A stretch of 9,564 nt of DNA from Acidimicrobiia bacterium (GCA_009843565.1 VYDF01000155.1:1-9564); one strand, 5' to 3'; positions 1-8,958 are shown, counted from the stretch's first letter. The notes: generated by a model not told the origin, from the letters alone. Made by a program: numbers and translations.

Positions 1-1292
1 GCGATGTCCACGACATCGGCAAGAACCTGGTGGACATCATCTTGACCAACAACGGTTATGAGGTTCACAACCTGGGCATCAAGGTTTCGATTGCCGAGAT
101 GATCGACCGGGCACTATCGGTGGAAGCCCACGCCATTGGTATGAGCGGGCTCTTGGTGAAAAGCACTCTGATCATGCGCGACAACCTGGAAGAGCTGAAC
201 AGCCGGGATCTCCATCACCTACCGGTGCTTTTGGGGGGTGCGGCGCTGACCCGCACTTATGTGGAGCGGGACATGCGAGAGACCTACCAGGGCCGAGTGT
301 TCTACGGCAAGGACGCCTTTGAAGGACTGGCGGTGATGGACAGGCTGGGCGAACTACGGCGCACCGGGGTTGATGATCCCGACTTCGGTCGCCGGCCCGG
401 TGGCCGCGACCTGCCTCGTCGGCCTCGCCGAGACTCGTCTACCCCCACCGGGGAAGATCTCCCGGGACGGGCCCCGTCGGTGCAGGCTGACAACCCGGTG
501 TTCGAGCCCCCATTCACCGGTTCAAGGGTGGTAAAGGGCATGCCGGTAGCCGACATCGCCGAGTATGTGAATGAGACCGCCTTGTTCCGCAACCAGTGGC
601 AATTCCGCCCCGTTGATGGCGAAGACGACGCGGCCTTCAAGGAACGCATCCGTCCCACCATGCGAGAACAGCTTGCCTCGGCTACCTCCCAGGGCCTGCT
701 GCTTCCCCAGGTGGTGTACGGGTACTTCCCGGTGAACGGGAGCGGCGATGACCTGGTGGTGTGGGACAGCTCGGATCGAAACGCCGAGGTGTGCCGCTTC
801 CGGTATCCCCGCCAGCCCAAGGACCCGTACTTGTGCATCGCCGACTTCTTCCGGCCGGCCGACGGCGACGAGGTGGACTATGCCGCCTTTCATATCGTGA
901 CCATGGGGGCCGAGGTGTCAAAGGCGGCGGCCAAACTGTTCGCCGACAACCGCTATCAGGACTACCTCCTCCTGCATGGCCTCGGCGTGGAGATGGCCGA
1001 AGCCCTCGCGGAGTATTGGCACCACCGCATTCGCACCGAGTGGGGATTCGTCGAGGAGGACGGCCCTAACTTGATCGGACTGTTCCGCCAGCAATACCGG
1101 GGCGGCCGCTATTCCTGGGGCTACCCCGCCTGTCCCGACCTTGAGGACAACCTCACCGTGGCCCAGTTGCTCGAAGCCGACCGCATCGGCATCCAGGTCG
1201 GCGAAGAGACCAGCTTCCAGTACCAACCCGAGCAAACCACCTCCGCCCTCATCTGCCACCACCCCCAAGCCAAATACTTCGTGGCCCGCTAA
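1..1292 (+). CDS. metH: Cobalamin-dependent methionine synthase, C-terminal half (5' end outside window)
   Basis: Methylcobalamin:homocysteine methyltransferase, a cytosolic enzyme that makes methionine from homocysteine using methyl-tetrahydrofolate. The reading frame is open to the left edge, and 429 residues are visible. They begin inside the B12-binding domain. The DVHDIG motif at 3-20 contains the histidine (codon 9-11) that replaces the lower ligand of cobalamin, followed by a GMSGLLVKST segment and the LLGGAALT loop typical of this fold. A linker rich in Arg, Pro and Asp (about 366-500) leads to the AdoMet-dependent reactivation domain. There the segments VYGYFPVN, LGVEMAEALAEYWH and RYSWGYPACPD (1107-1139) are family signatures. 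The homocysteine, folate and cap domains must lie upstream of the window. Its last four bases overlap the end of the convergent membrane-protein gene. The family assignment is very secure. Confidence 0.97.
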   Translation, partial: DVHDIGKNLVDIILTNNGYEVHNLGIKVSIAEMIDRALSVEAHAIGMSGLLVKSTLIMRDNLEELNSRDLHHLPVLLGGAALTRTYVERDMRETYQGRVFYGKDAFEGLAVMDRLGELRRTGVDDPDFGRRPGGRDLPRRPRRDSSTPTGEDLPGRAPSVQADNPVFEPPFTGSRVVKGMPVADIAEYVNETALFRNQWQFRPVDGEDDAAFKERIRPTMREQLASATSQGLLLPQVVYGYFPVNGSGDDLVVWDSSDRNAEVCRFRYPRQPKDPYLCIADFFRPADGDEVDYAAFHIVTMGAEVSKAAAKLFADNRYQDYLLLHGLGVEMAEALAEYWHHRIRTEWGFVEEDGPNLIGLFRQQYRGGRYSWGYPACPDLEDNLTVAQLLEADRIGIQVGEETSFQYQPEQTTSALICHHPQAKYFVAR

Positions 1293-2146
1293 GTCGTGTC
1301 CAATAGAACCCGAGCTACCAGATCCATCCCAAACCCGGTCAGGATGCCCAGGTACAGCAACCCAGTTGCCGCCATCACCGCCGAATAGAACCGCTCCCGC
1401 AACGCCGCTCTCGCCAGCACCACCAGTCCCGCCGTCGCAACCACGCACGCCACCCAGAACCAGCCCAATAGACCGTTGTAGCCATCGTCAATTGTCCCGC
1501 TGAGAACAGACCCCATGCCGGTGGGCCACAGCATCACCACCAGCTCGGGCACCCACAGAAGGCCGGTCCAGCGGACCAATTCCAGCAGGGGCCCTCGGGC
1601 CAAGCCGGGCTGAACCAGATACCAGTGTCCCAACAACATGGCGTCGGTGACTGCTCCTAAGAAGAATGCCCCGACCACGGTGCGGGCCACCGCCAGGGCC
1701 GCAGGATCGCCCGCGTCGAGCCCACCGGCTACCACTCCGATCAACCCCACCGCAGGGGCGATGAGGTCCAGAATCGGGGGAAATTCTGGGACGCTGCGGT
1801 CGAAGCGCTGCTCTTCCCGGTCGATCCCGGTCATCTCGGCAATATCCGCGCTGCGCCGTTCCACCCGCTCTCTCTGGCCGCTTACCCCGGCCCGTCGCCG
1901 GACCACCGACATCGCCAGCGCAAAGGCGACGGCGCCAGCAGTTGCGGCCGCGGTCCAATCCCGCACCGGTACCGGGTCGGTGGCGAACCCCAGCCAGGCT
2001 CCACCAGCGGCTAGAAGTCCGAAGACACTGCGCATCAGCCAGCCATAGCCCAAGCCAGCTTCCCGCCGCCGGGTGGTGACCCAGGTGAATGCCAGCCCGC
2101 CCGCGGCAAGTTGCACCAACAGCGTGGCTGGCTGAAGCTCGATCAC
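1289..2146 (-). CDS. Uncharacterised multi-span membrane protein (about 8 segments)
   Basis: A 285-residue protein whose family I do not recognise. It shows about eight hydrophobic segments: residues 5-23, 36-55, 65-83, 123-143, 151-175, 190-208, 225-245 and 257-280. Between the third and fourth lies a charged cytosolic-type stretch (84-118) rich in Arg, Glu and Asp. The most distinctive part is residues 168-180, DAMLLGHWYLVQP, with a histidine and aromatic residues at a membrane edge. Such a pattern can suit a cofactor or quinone site, but this is only a guess. The start is a GTG 16 bases after the stop of the upstream M24 peptidase gene. No good ribosome binding site is visible, so the start is uncertain by a few codons. 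It is the last gene of the minus-strand cluster and ends with a TAG overlapping metH by 4 bases. No terminator hairpin with a T-run is visible there. Confidence 0.8.
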   Translation of the reverse strand: MIELQPATLLVQLAAGGLAFTWVTTRRREAGLGYGWLMRSVFGLLAAGGAWLGFATDPVPVRDWTAAATAGAVAFALAMSVVRRRAGVSGQRERVERRSADIAEMTGIDREEQRFDRSVPEFPPILDLIAPAVGLIGVVAGGLDAGDPAALAVARTVVGAFFLGAVTDAMLLGHWYLVQPGLARGPLLELVRWTGLLWVPELVVMLWPTGMGSVLSGTIDDGYNGLLGWFWVACVVATAGLVVLARAALRERFYSAVMAATGLLYLGILTGFGMDLVARVLLDTT

Positions 2147-2162
2147 TCGACCAAGAAATCGG

Positions 2163-3269
2163 TCATGCGTCGATGACAGCCAACCGGTGATCGGTGCTAG
2201 TGAGATTGTCGGGGCCGTCGGCGGCTGCGACCACGATGTCTTCCAGCCTCAATCCCCACCGCCCCGGAAGATAGATGCCAGGCTCAATGGAAAATGCGTG
2301 ACCAGCGCGAAGTTCCAAGAGGTTGCCCTCCACGATGTAAGGGTCCTCGTGGGCCTCGGTGCCGATCCCATGGCCGGTGCGATGAATGAAGTTGTCGCCG
2401 AACCCGGCCTCAGCGATCATGGTCCGCCCCACCCGGTCGACTTCCTGGCAGGGCTGGCCGACCACTGCGGCCGCCACCTGGGCGGCCTGAGCCTCAAAGA
2501 GCACGTCGTAGGCGTCCACCAAGTCGGCAGGCGGCTCGCCCAAATGCACGCATCGGGTGATGTCGGAGCAATAGCCCACCCCGTCTGCATCGGCCATGGT
2601 GCCCCCGAAGTCGCACAGCACGACCTCCCCTGGCCGGATCACCCGATCTCCCGCCTCGTGGTGGGGACTGGCTGCGTTCTCGCCGGAGGCAACGATGGCG
2701 AAGTTCACCCGCTGGTGCCCCTCGGCGAGCAGTCGCCGGCCCAACTCGGCCTGAACCTGGGCCTCCGTGCGCCCTGCCAACTGGATTTCGCCTGATCTAA
2801 GGGCGGTGGCCACTCGGTCTGCGGCCGCCGCCGCAGCCCGCAGCGACTCCACCTCGGCAGAGTCTTTGACCTGGCGAATGGGGCTGGTGATCTCTGACGC
2901 CCGGCGGAATTCGACCGAGGGCAAGACCTTCATCAGATCGACGAGGAACCCAGCCCAGGTGTGATCGCCGATGGCCGCCACCGAGACAGGGCCGATGAGC
3001 GAGTGGGCCAGATCGATGGGGTCGTCGGTCTCGTCCCACGCCTCAATCTCGAATACGTCGGGACGCTCCACCACCCTCGGGGCCTCAAGCCGGGGAACGA
3101 TGAGCCGGGCTTCGCCGTCTCGGGGTACCACCAGCATGGTCAACCGCTCTAGTGGCATGGCCTCGTAGCCGCAGAAGTAGGGCAAGTCGGCCCCGACCGA
3201 CAGCAGCAGCACATCCACTTGCTGCTCGGCCATGAGGGTCCGCACCCGGTCTAAGCGCTGGCTGAACAT
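2163..3269 (-). CDS. M24-family metallopeptidase, Xaa-Pro aminopeptidase/dipeptidase-like
   Basis: Cytosolic peptidase of the pita-bread fold, 368 residues, expected to cleave peptides with proline in second position; the exact substrate cannot be read from sequence. The N-terminal creatinase-like domain covers about residues 1-130 and the catalytic domain about 135-368. All five dinuclear metal ligands are present: Asp220 (CDFGG), Asp236 (CSDITR), His300 (TGHGIG), Glu329 (SIEPGIY) and Glu343 (LRLEDIV). The frame stays open upstream to 3434, but those 55 codons overlap the LipB-LipA gene and read as low-complexity Pro/Arg/Gly. I therefore start at the ATG at 3269 (MFSQRLDRVR), 5 bases after that gene's stop. 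A GGGAG lies 13 bases upstream, a long spacing, so translational coupling is likely. It sits inside the lipoate operon with no evident enzymatic link to lipoate. Confidence 0.93.
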   Translation of the reverse strand: MFSQRLDRVRTLMAEQQVDVLLLSVGADLPYFCGYEAMPLERLTMLVVPRDGEARLIVPRLEAPRVVERPDVFEIEAWDETDDPIDLAHSLIGPVSVAAIGDHTWAGFLVDLMKVLPSVEFRRASEITSPIRQVKDSAEVESLRAAAAAADRVATALRSGEIQLAGRTEAQVQAELGRRLLAEGHQRVNFAIVASGENAASPHHEAGDRVIRPGEVVLCDFGGTMADADGVGYCSDITRCVHLGEPPADLVDAYDVLFEAQAAQVAAAVVGQPCQEVDRVGRTMIAEAGFGDNFIHRTGHGIGTEAHEDPYIVEGNLLELRAGHAFSIEPGIYLPGRWGLRLEDIVVAAADGPDNLTSTDHRLAVIDA

Positions 3270-3274
3270 CGGGG

Positions 3275-4854
<1,580 letters not shown>

Positions 4855-4855
<1 letters not shown>

Positions 4856-6150
4856 TACGTCATCTCGGCGTGCCAGTCGCGGGTTTCAATAATCGATCGC
4901 ACGTGATCCAAGAACGCCGCCACATAAGCCCCGTCGAACGCCCGATGGTCCCAGGCCAAGGCCAGCACGCCCACAGAATGGATGGCAATGGCCTCGCTGC
5001 CGTCTTCGGAGGCAACCACCACTGGGCGACGGCGAATCCCATCGGTAGACAAGATCGCCACTTGGGGCTGGTTGATGATTGGGAATTGCATCATCGTTCC
5101 CCACTGGCCTGGGTTGGTGATGGTGAAGGTGCCACCAGAGATCTCGTCTGCATTCAGCTTCTTGGCCCGAGCCCGGCGTGACAGGTCGGCTACCTCTTCG
5201 GCAATCGGGATCAGCCGCTTGCGATCGGCATCCACTACCACTGGTGCCAGCAGGCCCTGGAAGTCGAGATCGACGGCAATGGCCAGGTTGACGTAGTTGT
5301 GGATCACCAACTCGCCATCGCCGACCGAGGCGTTGATGTGGGGATACTCATGGAGGGCGTCGCACACCGCTCGGGCAATGAATGGAAGATAGGTGAGACT
5401 GAATCCGTGTTCGGCCTTGAACGCCTCTCGGTGGGTTCGGCGTACCTTCTCCACTCCTTCAAAATCCACTTCCACCGCGGTCAGCACATGAGGCGACACG
5501 GTCTTGGACCGCACCATGTGCTCCCCTGTGATTCGGCGGATATTGCTGAGCGGAACAATCGTGTCCCGACCACCCGTCCGGGCCATTGCCGTCGGCGCTG
5601 CCGAACGGGGTGATGGGGCAGACGATGGCGGTGCGGCGGTGCGGTGTCGGGACACGTACGACTCAACATCGCCTCGGGTGATACGTCCCCCTTTGCCGGT
5701 GCCCGTTATCTGAGACGGGTCCAGTCCATTTTCGGCTATAAGCCGGCGCACGACCGGCGACAACACAATGCCGTCGCCGCCGGAGGCGGTGCTCTCGCCA
5801 TCGGAAACGCTTGGCTCGGAGTCGGGCTCAAGCACAGGGGCCGGGGCAGGCTCTGGTTCCGACGGCGTCTCTGCTGGGGTTGGGGCCGCGACCGGCGCTG
5901 CTGGTGCGGCTGCTCCGTCCTCGCTCAAGATCGCGATCACCGCGCCCACATCCACCGTGTCTCCCTCGGCGGCCACGATCTCCACCAGCACCCCGGACAT
6001 GGGTGACGGCACCTCGGAGTCCACCTTGTCGGTAGACACCTCGAAGAGCGGCTCATCTTCGGCTACTTCTTCACCTACTTGCTTGAACCACTGGACGATG
6101 GTCCCCTCCATCACCGTCTCGCCCAACTGCGGCATCCTGACCTCAGACAT
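4855..6150 (-). CDS. Dihydrolipoamide acyltransferase (E2) of a 2-oxoacid dehydrogenase complex
   Basis: Core enzyme that accepts an acyl group from E1 on its lipoyl arm and passes it to CoA; 431 residues. It has one lipoyl domain (about 2-78) with the modified Lys42 in STDKVDSEVPSP and an Ala/Pro/Glu-rich flexible linker (about 79-127). Next come an E3-binding domain (about 129-167, SPVVRRLIAENGLDP then GTGKGGRITRGDV), a second linker, and the catalytic domain (about 197-431). That domain ends in the active site DHRAFDGAY, with His402 and Asp406. The frame could open at a TTG at 6153. However, GAGGAG at 6156-6161 lies only 2 bases from that TTG and 5 from the ATG at 6150, so the ATG is chosen. 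No E1 gene is in the window, so pyruvate, 2-oxoglutarate or branched-chain specificity cannot be assigned. It follows the E3 gene by 18 bases and overlaps lipB-lipA by one. Confidence 0.95.
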
Positions 6151-6155
6151 CAACG

Positions 6156-6161
6156 CTCCTC
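6156..6161 (-). promoter_or_regulatory. Ribosome binding site of the E2 gene
   Basis: GAGGAG on the minus strand, five bases before the ATG at 6150. It decides the start codon: the in-frame TTG at 6153 would leave only two bases of spacing. Confidence 0.75.
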
Positions 6162-6168
6162 ATCTTCT

Positions 6169-7566
6169 TCAGTGCAGAGCCCGGCCGGTGAGAGACAGGA
6201 CCGTCTCGCCGAACAGCTCGCTCATCGTGGGATGCGGTTGAATGAACTCGGCTACCTCAGGCACCGTGGCCTCCCAGTTCACGGCCAAATACCCCTGGCC
6301 GAGTTGCTCGGTCACCCACGGACCCACCATGTGGACCCCGAGAATGCGCCCCCCGGTCCCGTCGTCACGACGGTCGGCAATCACCTTCACCAGCCCGTCG
6401 GTCTCCCCCACGATCATGGCCCGGCCATTGCTCATGAAGCGGTGCATGGATGTCGCAACGTCGAATCCCGCGTCTTTTGCCGAAGCCTCGGTGTGACCCA
6501 CGAAGGCCACCTCGGGGTGGCAGTAGATGGCCCACGGCACTCGGTCATAGTCCACCGGCGAGGGTGACTCTCCGAGCAGGTGCTTGACCACCATGATGGC
6601 CTCGGCAAAGGCCACATGAGCCAACTGTGGGGTGCGGACCACATCGCCCACGGCATACACCCCAGCAGCAGTGGTCCGGCAGTATTCATCGACCTGTATG
6701 TAGCCCCCCTCGTCCACCTTCACCCCGGCGGTGTCCAGTCCCAAACCGTCGGTGAACGGTCGCCGTCCCACGCACACGACTACAGCATCCACTGTCAGGG
6801 GGTCGCTGCCGTCAATATCCAGCACGGCACCGTCGCCGGAATGGCGAAAGCCGTCCACCGACACGCCGGTGCGAATCTGGATCCCCCTCTTCTTGAAGGA
6901 CCTGGTCAGCATCTTGACCACATCATCGTCGGCCCCCAACAGGATGCGGGGCAGCGCTTCTAGCACTGTCACCTCCGATCCCAGATCGGCCAGCAGCGAG
7001 GCAAATTCCAGCCCGATGGCACCGCCGCCGATGATGGCTGCTCGTCCAGGCAATTCGGTGATGGACAACAGCTCATCGCTGGTCAACACCCGCACGCCGT
7101 CCACCTCGAACCCAGGCAAGGTCCGGGGCACAGAACCGGTAGCCAAGATCACGTGATCGGCGGTTACCGCCGCGTCGCCCGACTCCCCGCCCGCCACCGT
7201 CACCGATCGGTCAGGCCCAAGCGTGCCCCAGCCATCAATGACGTTGACCTTTCGCCCTTCCAGGAGCTTGCCGACTCCATTGTGAAGCTGGTCCACGATC
7301 TTCTGCTTGCGGGCTTGGGCCTCTCCCATGTCCACTTTCGGCAATCCCGCAGCGATGCCGAACTGATCGGCGTGGGCCACGGTCCGGTATACCGCCGCCG
7401 TCTCAAGCAGTTCCTTGGCCGGGATGCAGCCCACGTGCAAACAGGTTCCGCCCAGCTTCTGTTTCTCCACCAGGGCGACATCGAGGCCGGCGGCCGCGCC
7501 GTACAGTGCCGCGGCATAGCCACCGGGGCCGCCGCCGACCACCACCACCTCATGGCTGATATTCAT
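6169..7566 (-). CDS. lpdA: Dihydrolipoamide dehydrogenase (E3)
   Basis: FAD-dependent enzyme that reoxidises the dihydrolipoyl arm of E2 with NAD+; 465 residues, the usual family length. An N-terminal FAD-binding GGGPGGYAAA lies at 11-20. The redox disulphide Cys42/Cys47 is in GGTCLHVGCIPAK, with His and Ala where most E3s have Asn and Ser. The NAD-binding glycine motif IIGGGAIGLEFAS is at 178-190, and the second FAD motif VYAVGDV at 303-309. The C-terminal dimer-interface catalytic pair His445/Glu450 is in PHPTMSELFGE. The ATG at 7566 begins directly with the Rossmann strand. Upstream only a weak GGTAGG is seen, and TAGGCT seven bases before the ATG could instead be a leaderless -10 box. It stands 18 bases before the E2 gene, which fits co-assembly of E2 and E3. 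Mercuric or glutathione reductase is unlikely because the C-terminus is typical of E3. Confidence 0.95.
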   Translation of the reverse strand: MNISHEVVVVGGGPGGYAAALYGAAAGLDVALVEKQKLGGTCLHVGCIPAKELLETAAVYRTVAHADQFGIAAGLPKVDMGEAQARKQKIVDQLHNGVGKLLEGRKVNVIDGWGTLGPDRSVTVAGGESGDAAVTADHVILATGSVPRTLPGFEVDGVRVLTSDELLSITELPGRAAIIGGGAIGLEFASLLADLGSEVTVLEALPRILLGADDDVVKMLTRSFKKRGIQIRTGVSVDGFRHSGDGAVLDIDGSDPLTVDAVVVCVGRRPFTDGLGLDTAGVKVDEGGYIQVDEYCRTTAAGVYAVGDVVRTPQLAHVAFAEAIMVVKHLLGESPSPVDYDRVPWAIYCHPEVAFVGHTEASAKDAGFDVATSMHRFMSNGRAMIVGETDGLVKVIADRRDDGTGGRILGVHMVGPWVTEQLGQGYLAVNWEATVPEVAEFIQPHPTMSELFGETVLSLTGRALH

Positions 7567-7573
7567 GGCTTTC

Positions 7574-7579
7574 AGCCTA
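7574..7579 (-). promoter_or_regulatory. Weak candidate -10 box directly before the E3 gene
   Basis: TAGGCT fits TANNNT and ends seven bases before the E3 ATG, so a transcript would start at or beside the start codon. No -35 box is evident. The same bases overlap a GGTAGG that might act as a poor ribosome binding site. It would give the E3-E2-LipBA part its own promoter. Confidence 0.25.
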
Positions 7580-7591
7580 CCGACCGGTTAG

Positions 7592-7684
7592 TCACCGCAG
7601 GATAAGCACCACCTGAACGGCAAAAGCCACCAGGATTGCCACTCCGCATAGGAGCGCCAGGAGGATCAGCCGGCGAGTGCTCAC
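7592..7684 (-). CDS. Possible 30-residue single-span membrane peptide
   Basis: GTG-started frame of 30 codons plus TGA that fills the 128-base gap between the LapA-like gene and the E3 gene. It starts 10 bases after the former's stop. The predicted peptide begins MSTRRLILLALL, carries two arginines before an unbroken hydrophobic run to about residue 28, and ends in Arg. It has no charged residue inside the run, so it reads as a clean single transmembrane helix with a positive, inward-facing N-terminus. There is no clear ribosome binding site; the spacer is GTCTGCTGCG. The frame extends upstream without ATG, GTG or TTG in the part I checked, so this GTG is the likely start. Against it are the small size, at which chance is possible, and the lack of a recognisable family. 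In favour are its fit to the gap and its composition. Confidence 0.4.
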   Translation of the reverse strand: MSTRRLILLALLCGVAILVAFAVQVVLILR

Positions 7685-7694
7685 CGCAGCAGAC

Positions 7695-7997
7695 TCAGCG
7701 GCTGCTACGACGTCGGCGGCCCATGTACCAACTTGCGATTTCGGTGCACACCACACTGAGCACAATGGTGATCAATAGCAACAAGAACAACGGTAGGTCC
7801 CAATCCCATCCCAGGAAGTTGACCCGGGTCTCGTCGGTATTCTGCGCGATGAACACAATCAACGCCACGGCTGCCAGTGCGCCCAGCACCATTCGGGCGT
7901 TGATCTGCCGGAGCGCGTGGACGAATGATCGAGACTTCGGCTGAACCCGTTCGGTGGTTTGGTGATCATATGGTGGTCTCTGTTCGGGCTCAGACAT
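7695..7997 (-). CDS. LapA/DUF1049-type small inner-membrane protein
   Basis: A 100-residue protein with the layout of the LapA (lipopolysaccharide assembly protein A, DUF1049) domain. It has a polar N-terminal tail (1-33) and a first membrane segment (about 36-51) ending in AQNTDE. A short VNFLGWDWDLPL loop follows, then a second membrane segment (about 69-90) and an Arg-rich tail, GRRRRSSR. The QNT...VNFLGW...LPL pattern is the family hallmark. In Gram-negatives LapA relatives act with LapB in controlling lipopolysaccharide synthesis. The domain is also widespread in actinobacteria, which lack lipopolysaccharide, so no function is claimed. The ATG at 7997 has no ribosome binding site, but a TAGCGT box sits six bases before it, suggesting a leaderless start. 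It is the first gene of the minus-strand cluster and is divergent from the SDR gene 67 bases away. Confidence 0.85.
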   Translation of the reverse strand: MSEPEQRPPYDHQTTERVQPKSRSFVHALRQINARMVLGALAAVALIVFIAQNTDETRVNFLGWDWDLPLFLLLLITIVLSVVCTEIASWYMGRRRRSSR

Positions 7998-8003
7998 GGC
8001 CCC

Positions 8004-8009
8004 ACGCTA
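8004..8009 (-). promoter_or_regulatory. -10 box of a leaderless promoter for the LapA-like gene and probably the operon
   Basis: TAGCGT (TANNNT) on the minus strand with six bases, GGGGCC, to the ATG at 7997. That puts the transcription start at the start codon. No Shine-Dalgarno sequence is present and no clear -35 box is visible. Confidence 0.5.
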
Positions 8010-8052
8010 CCCGCGCTGTCCGACATGGGGTCCGAAGAACACGAACTGCCCA

Positions 8053-8058
8053 TACACT
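8053..8058 (+). promoter_or_regulatory. -10 box of a leaderless promoter for the SDR gene
   Basis: TACACT (TANNNT) with six bases, TGGCTC, to the ATG at 8065, again placing the transcription start on the start codon. No Shine-Dalgarno sequence lies upstream. It also argues against the longer frame starting at 7996. Confidence 0.55.
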
Positions 8059-8064
8059 TGGCTC

Positions 8065-8958
8065 ATGAGAGTGGTCGTTGCCGGAGCATCCGGATTGATC
8101 GGGACGTCGCTCGTCGGCCATCTGCGATCTTTGGGTCACGAAGTAGTGCGGCTGGTTCGGAATCACCAATCGAGCGCCGGGGACACCCGCTACTGGAACC
8201 CGGCCACCGGCGACATCGATGACGACGCATTCGACGGGATCGACGGAGTAGTGAATTTGGCCGGGGCAGGCATCGGCGACCGCCGCTGGAGCGAGCGCCG
8301 CAAGCGGGAACTGCGTCTCAGTCGAGTGGATGCCACTGAGCTATTGGTGGAGGCCATGGGTGCGGCTGCTACCCCGCCTTCGGTGCTGGTGGCCGGCTCG
8401 GCAGTCGGCTTCTACGGGGACCGTGGCGATGAGGTACTAGACGAGCAATCGGGCCCCGGCACCGGGTTCTTGGCCGCTCTGACCGCCGACTGGGAGACCG
8501 CGGCCGCCGAAGCCCGAGGCGCCGGGATTCGAGTAGCGATGGCCCGCACCGGGTTGGTGGTGGCGGACAACGCCCCGTTCCTGACCAGAATGCTGCCGTT
8601 GTTCAAATTGGGACTGGGCGGCCCGCTCGGCAATGGCCGGCAGTGGTGGCCATGGGTCTCCCTGGAAGACGAAGTTCGGGCGCTGGTCTTCATGCTGGAA
8701 TCCAACATCGGCGGCCCAGTGAACCTGTGCTCTCCCAACCCGGTCACCAACCGAGCATTCACTCGGGCTCTGGGCTCGGTATTGCGCCGCCCCGCCGCCT
8801 TGGCCGTCCCTCGCTTCGGTCCCCGACTACTGCTGGGACGGAATCTGGCCGACGAGCTCTTGTTCTCCAGTACCCGCGCCCATCCCTCAGCTTTGACACA
8901 CGCGGGCTTCGAATTCCATCACCCCGACCTGTCACCAACCCTGAAAGAGATCCTGTGA
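8065..8958 (+). CDS. TIGR01777-type SDR / epimerase-family protein
   Basis: NAD(P)-binding Rossmann protein of 297 residues, family of E. coli YfcH and M. tuberculosis Rv2216; the reaction is unknown for the family. A dinucleotide-binding GASGLIG is at 7-13. YWNPATGDID lies at 43-52, NLAGAGIGDRRW at 64-75, and SAVGFYGDRGDEVLDE at 112-127, including the tyrosine region. WWPWVSLEDEV follows at 194-204. The C-terminal DUF1731-like part (about 245-297) includes GRNLADELLFSS and AGFEFHHPDL. The frame opens at an ATG at 7996, but the first 23 residues are not family-like. The ATG at 8065 starts exactly at the first beta strand (MRVVVAGASG) and has a leaderless -10 box. It overlaps the next gene by one base (TGATG). 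From memory, relatives sit between dlaT and lipB in mycobacteria, so its place beside the lipoate genes may be more than chance. Confidence 0.93.
   Translation: MRVVVAGASGLIGTSLVGHLRSLGHEVVRLVRNHQSSAGDTRYWNPATGDIDDDAFDGIDGVVNLAGAGIGDRRWSERRKRELRLSRVDATELLVEAMGAAATPPSVLVAGSAVGFYGDRGDEVLDEQSGPGTGFLAALTADWETAAAEARGAGIRVAMARTGLVVADNAPFLTRMLPLFKLGLGGPLGNGRQWWPWVSLEDEVRALVFMLESNIGGPVNLCSPNPVTNRAFTRALGSVLRRPAALAVPRFGPRLLLGRNLADELLFSSTRAHPSALTHAGFEFHHPDLSPTLKEIL

Noticed and set aside
918..1448. 176-residue minus-strand frame near the metH end
   Set aside because: Gly/Val-rich shadow spanning both metH and the membrane-protein gene; no motif.
6151..6153. TTG start for the E2 gene
   Set aside because: Leaves only two bases between GAGGAG and the start; the next codon, ATG at 6150, has five.
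5768..6241. 157-residue plus-strand frame opposite the E2 linker
   Set aside because: Ala/Ser/Thr-rich antisense of the Ala/Pro linker and lipoyl domain; a composition artefact.
7996..8064. 23-codon N-terminal extension of the SDR frame
   Set aside because: Not family-like, contains the -10 boxes, and the ATG at 8065 starts at the first Rossmann strand.
8643..8957. 105-codon extension of the SRPBCC frame
   Set aside because: Lies inside the SDR coding region in another frame, is Arg/Pro/Ser-rich, and the ATG at 8958 is coupled to the SDR stop.
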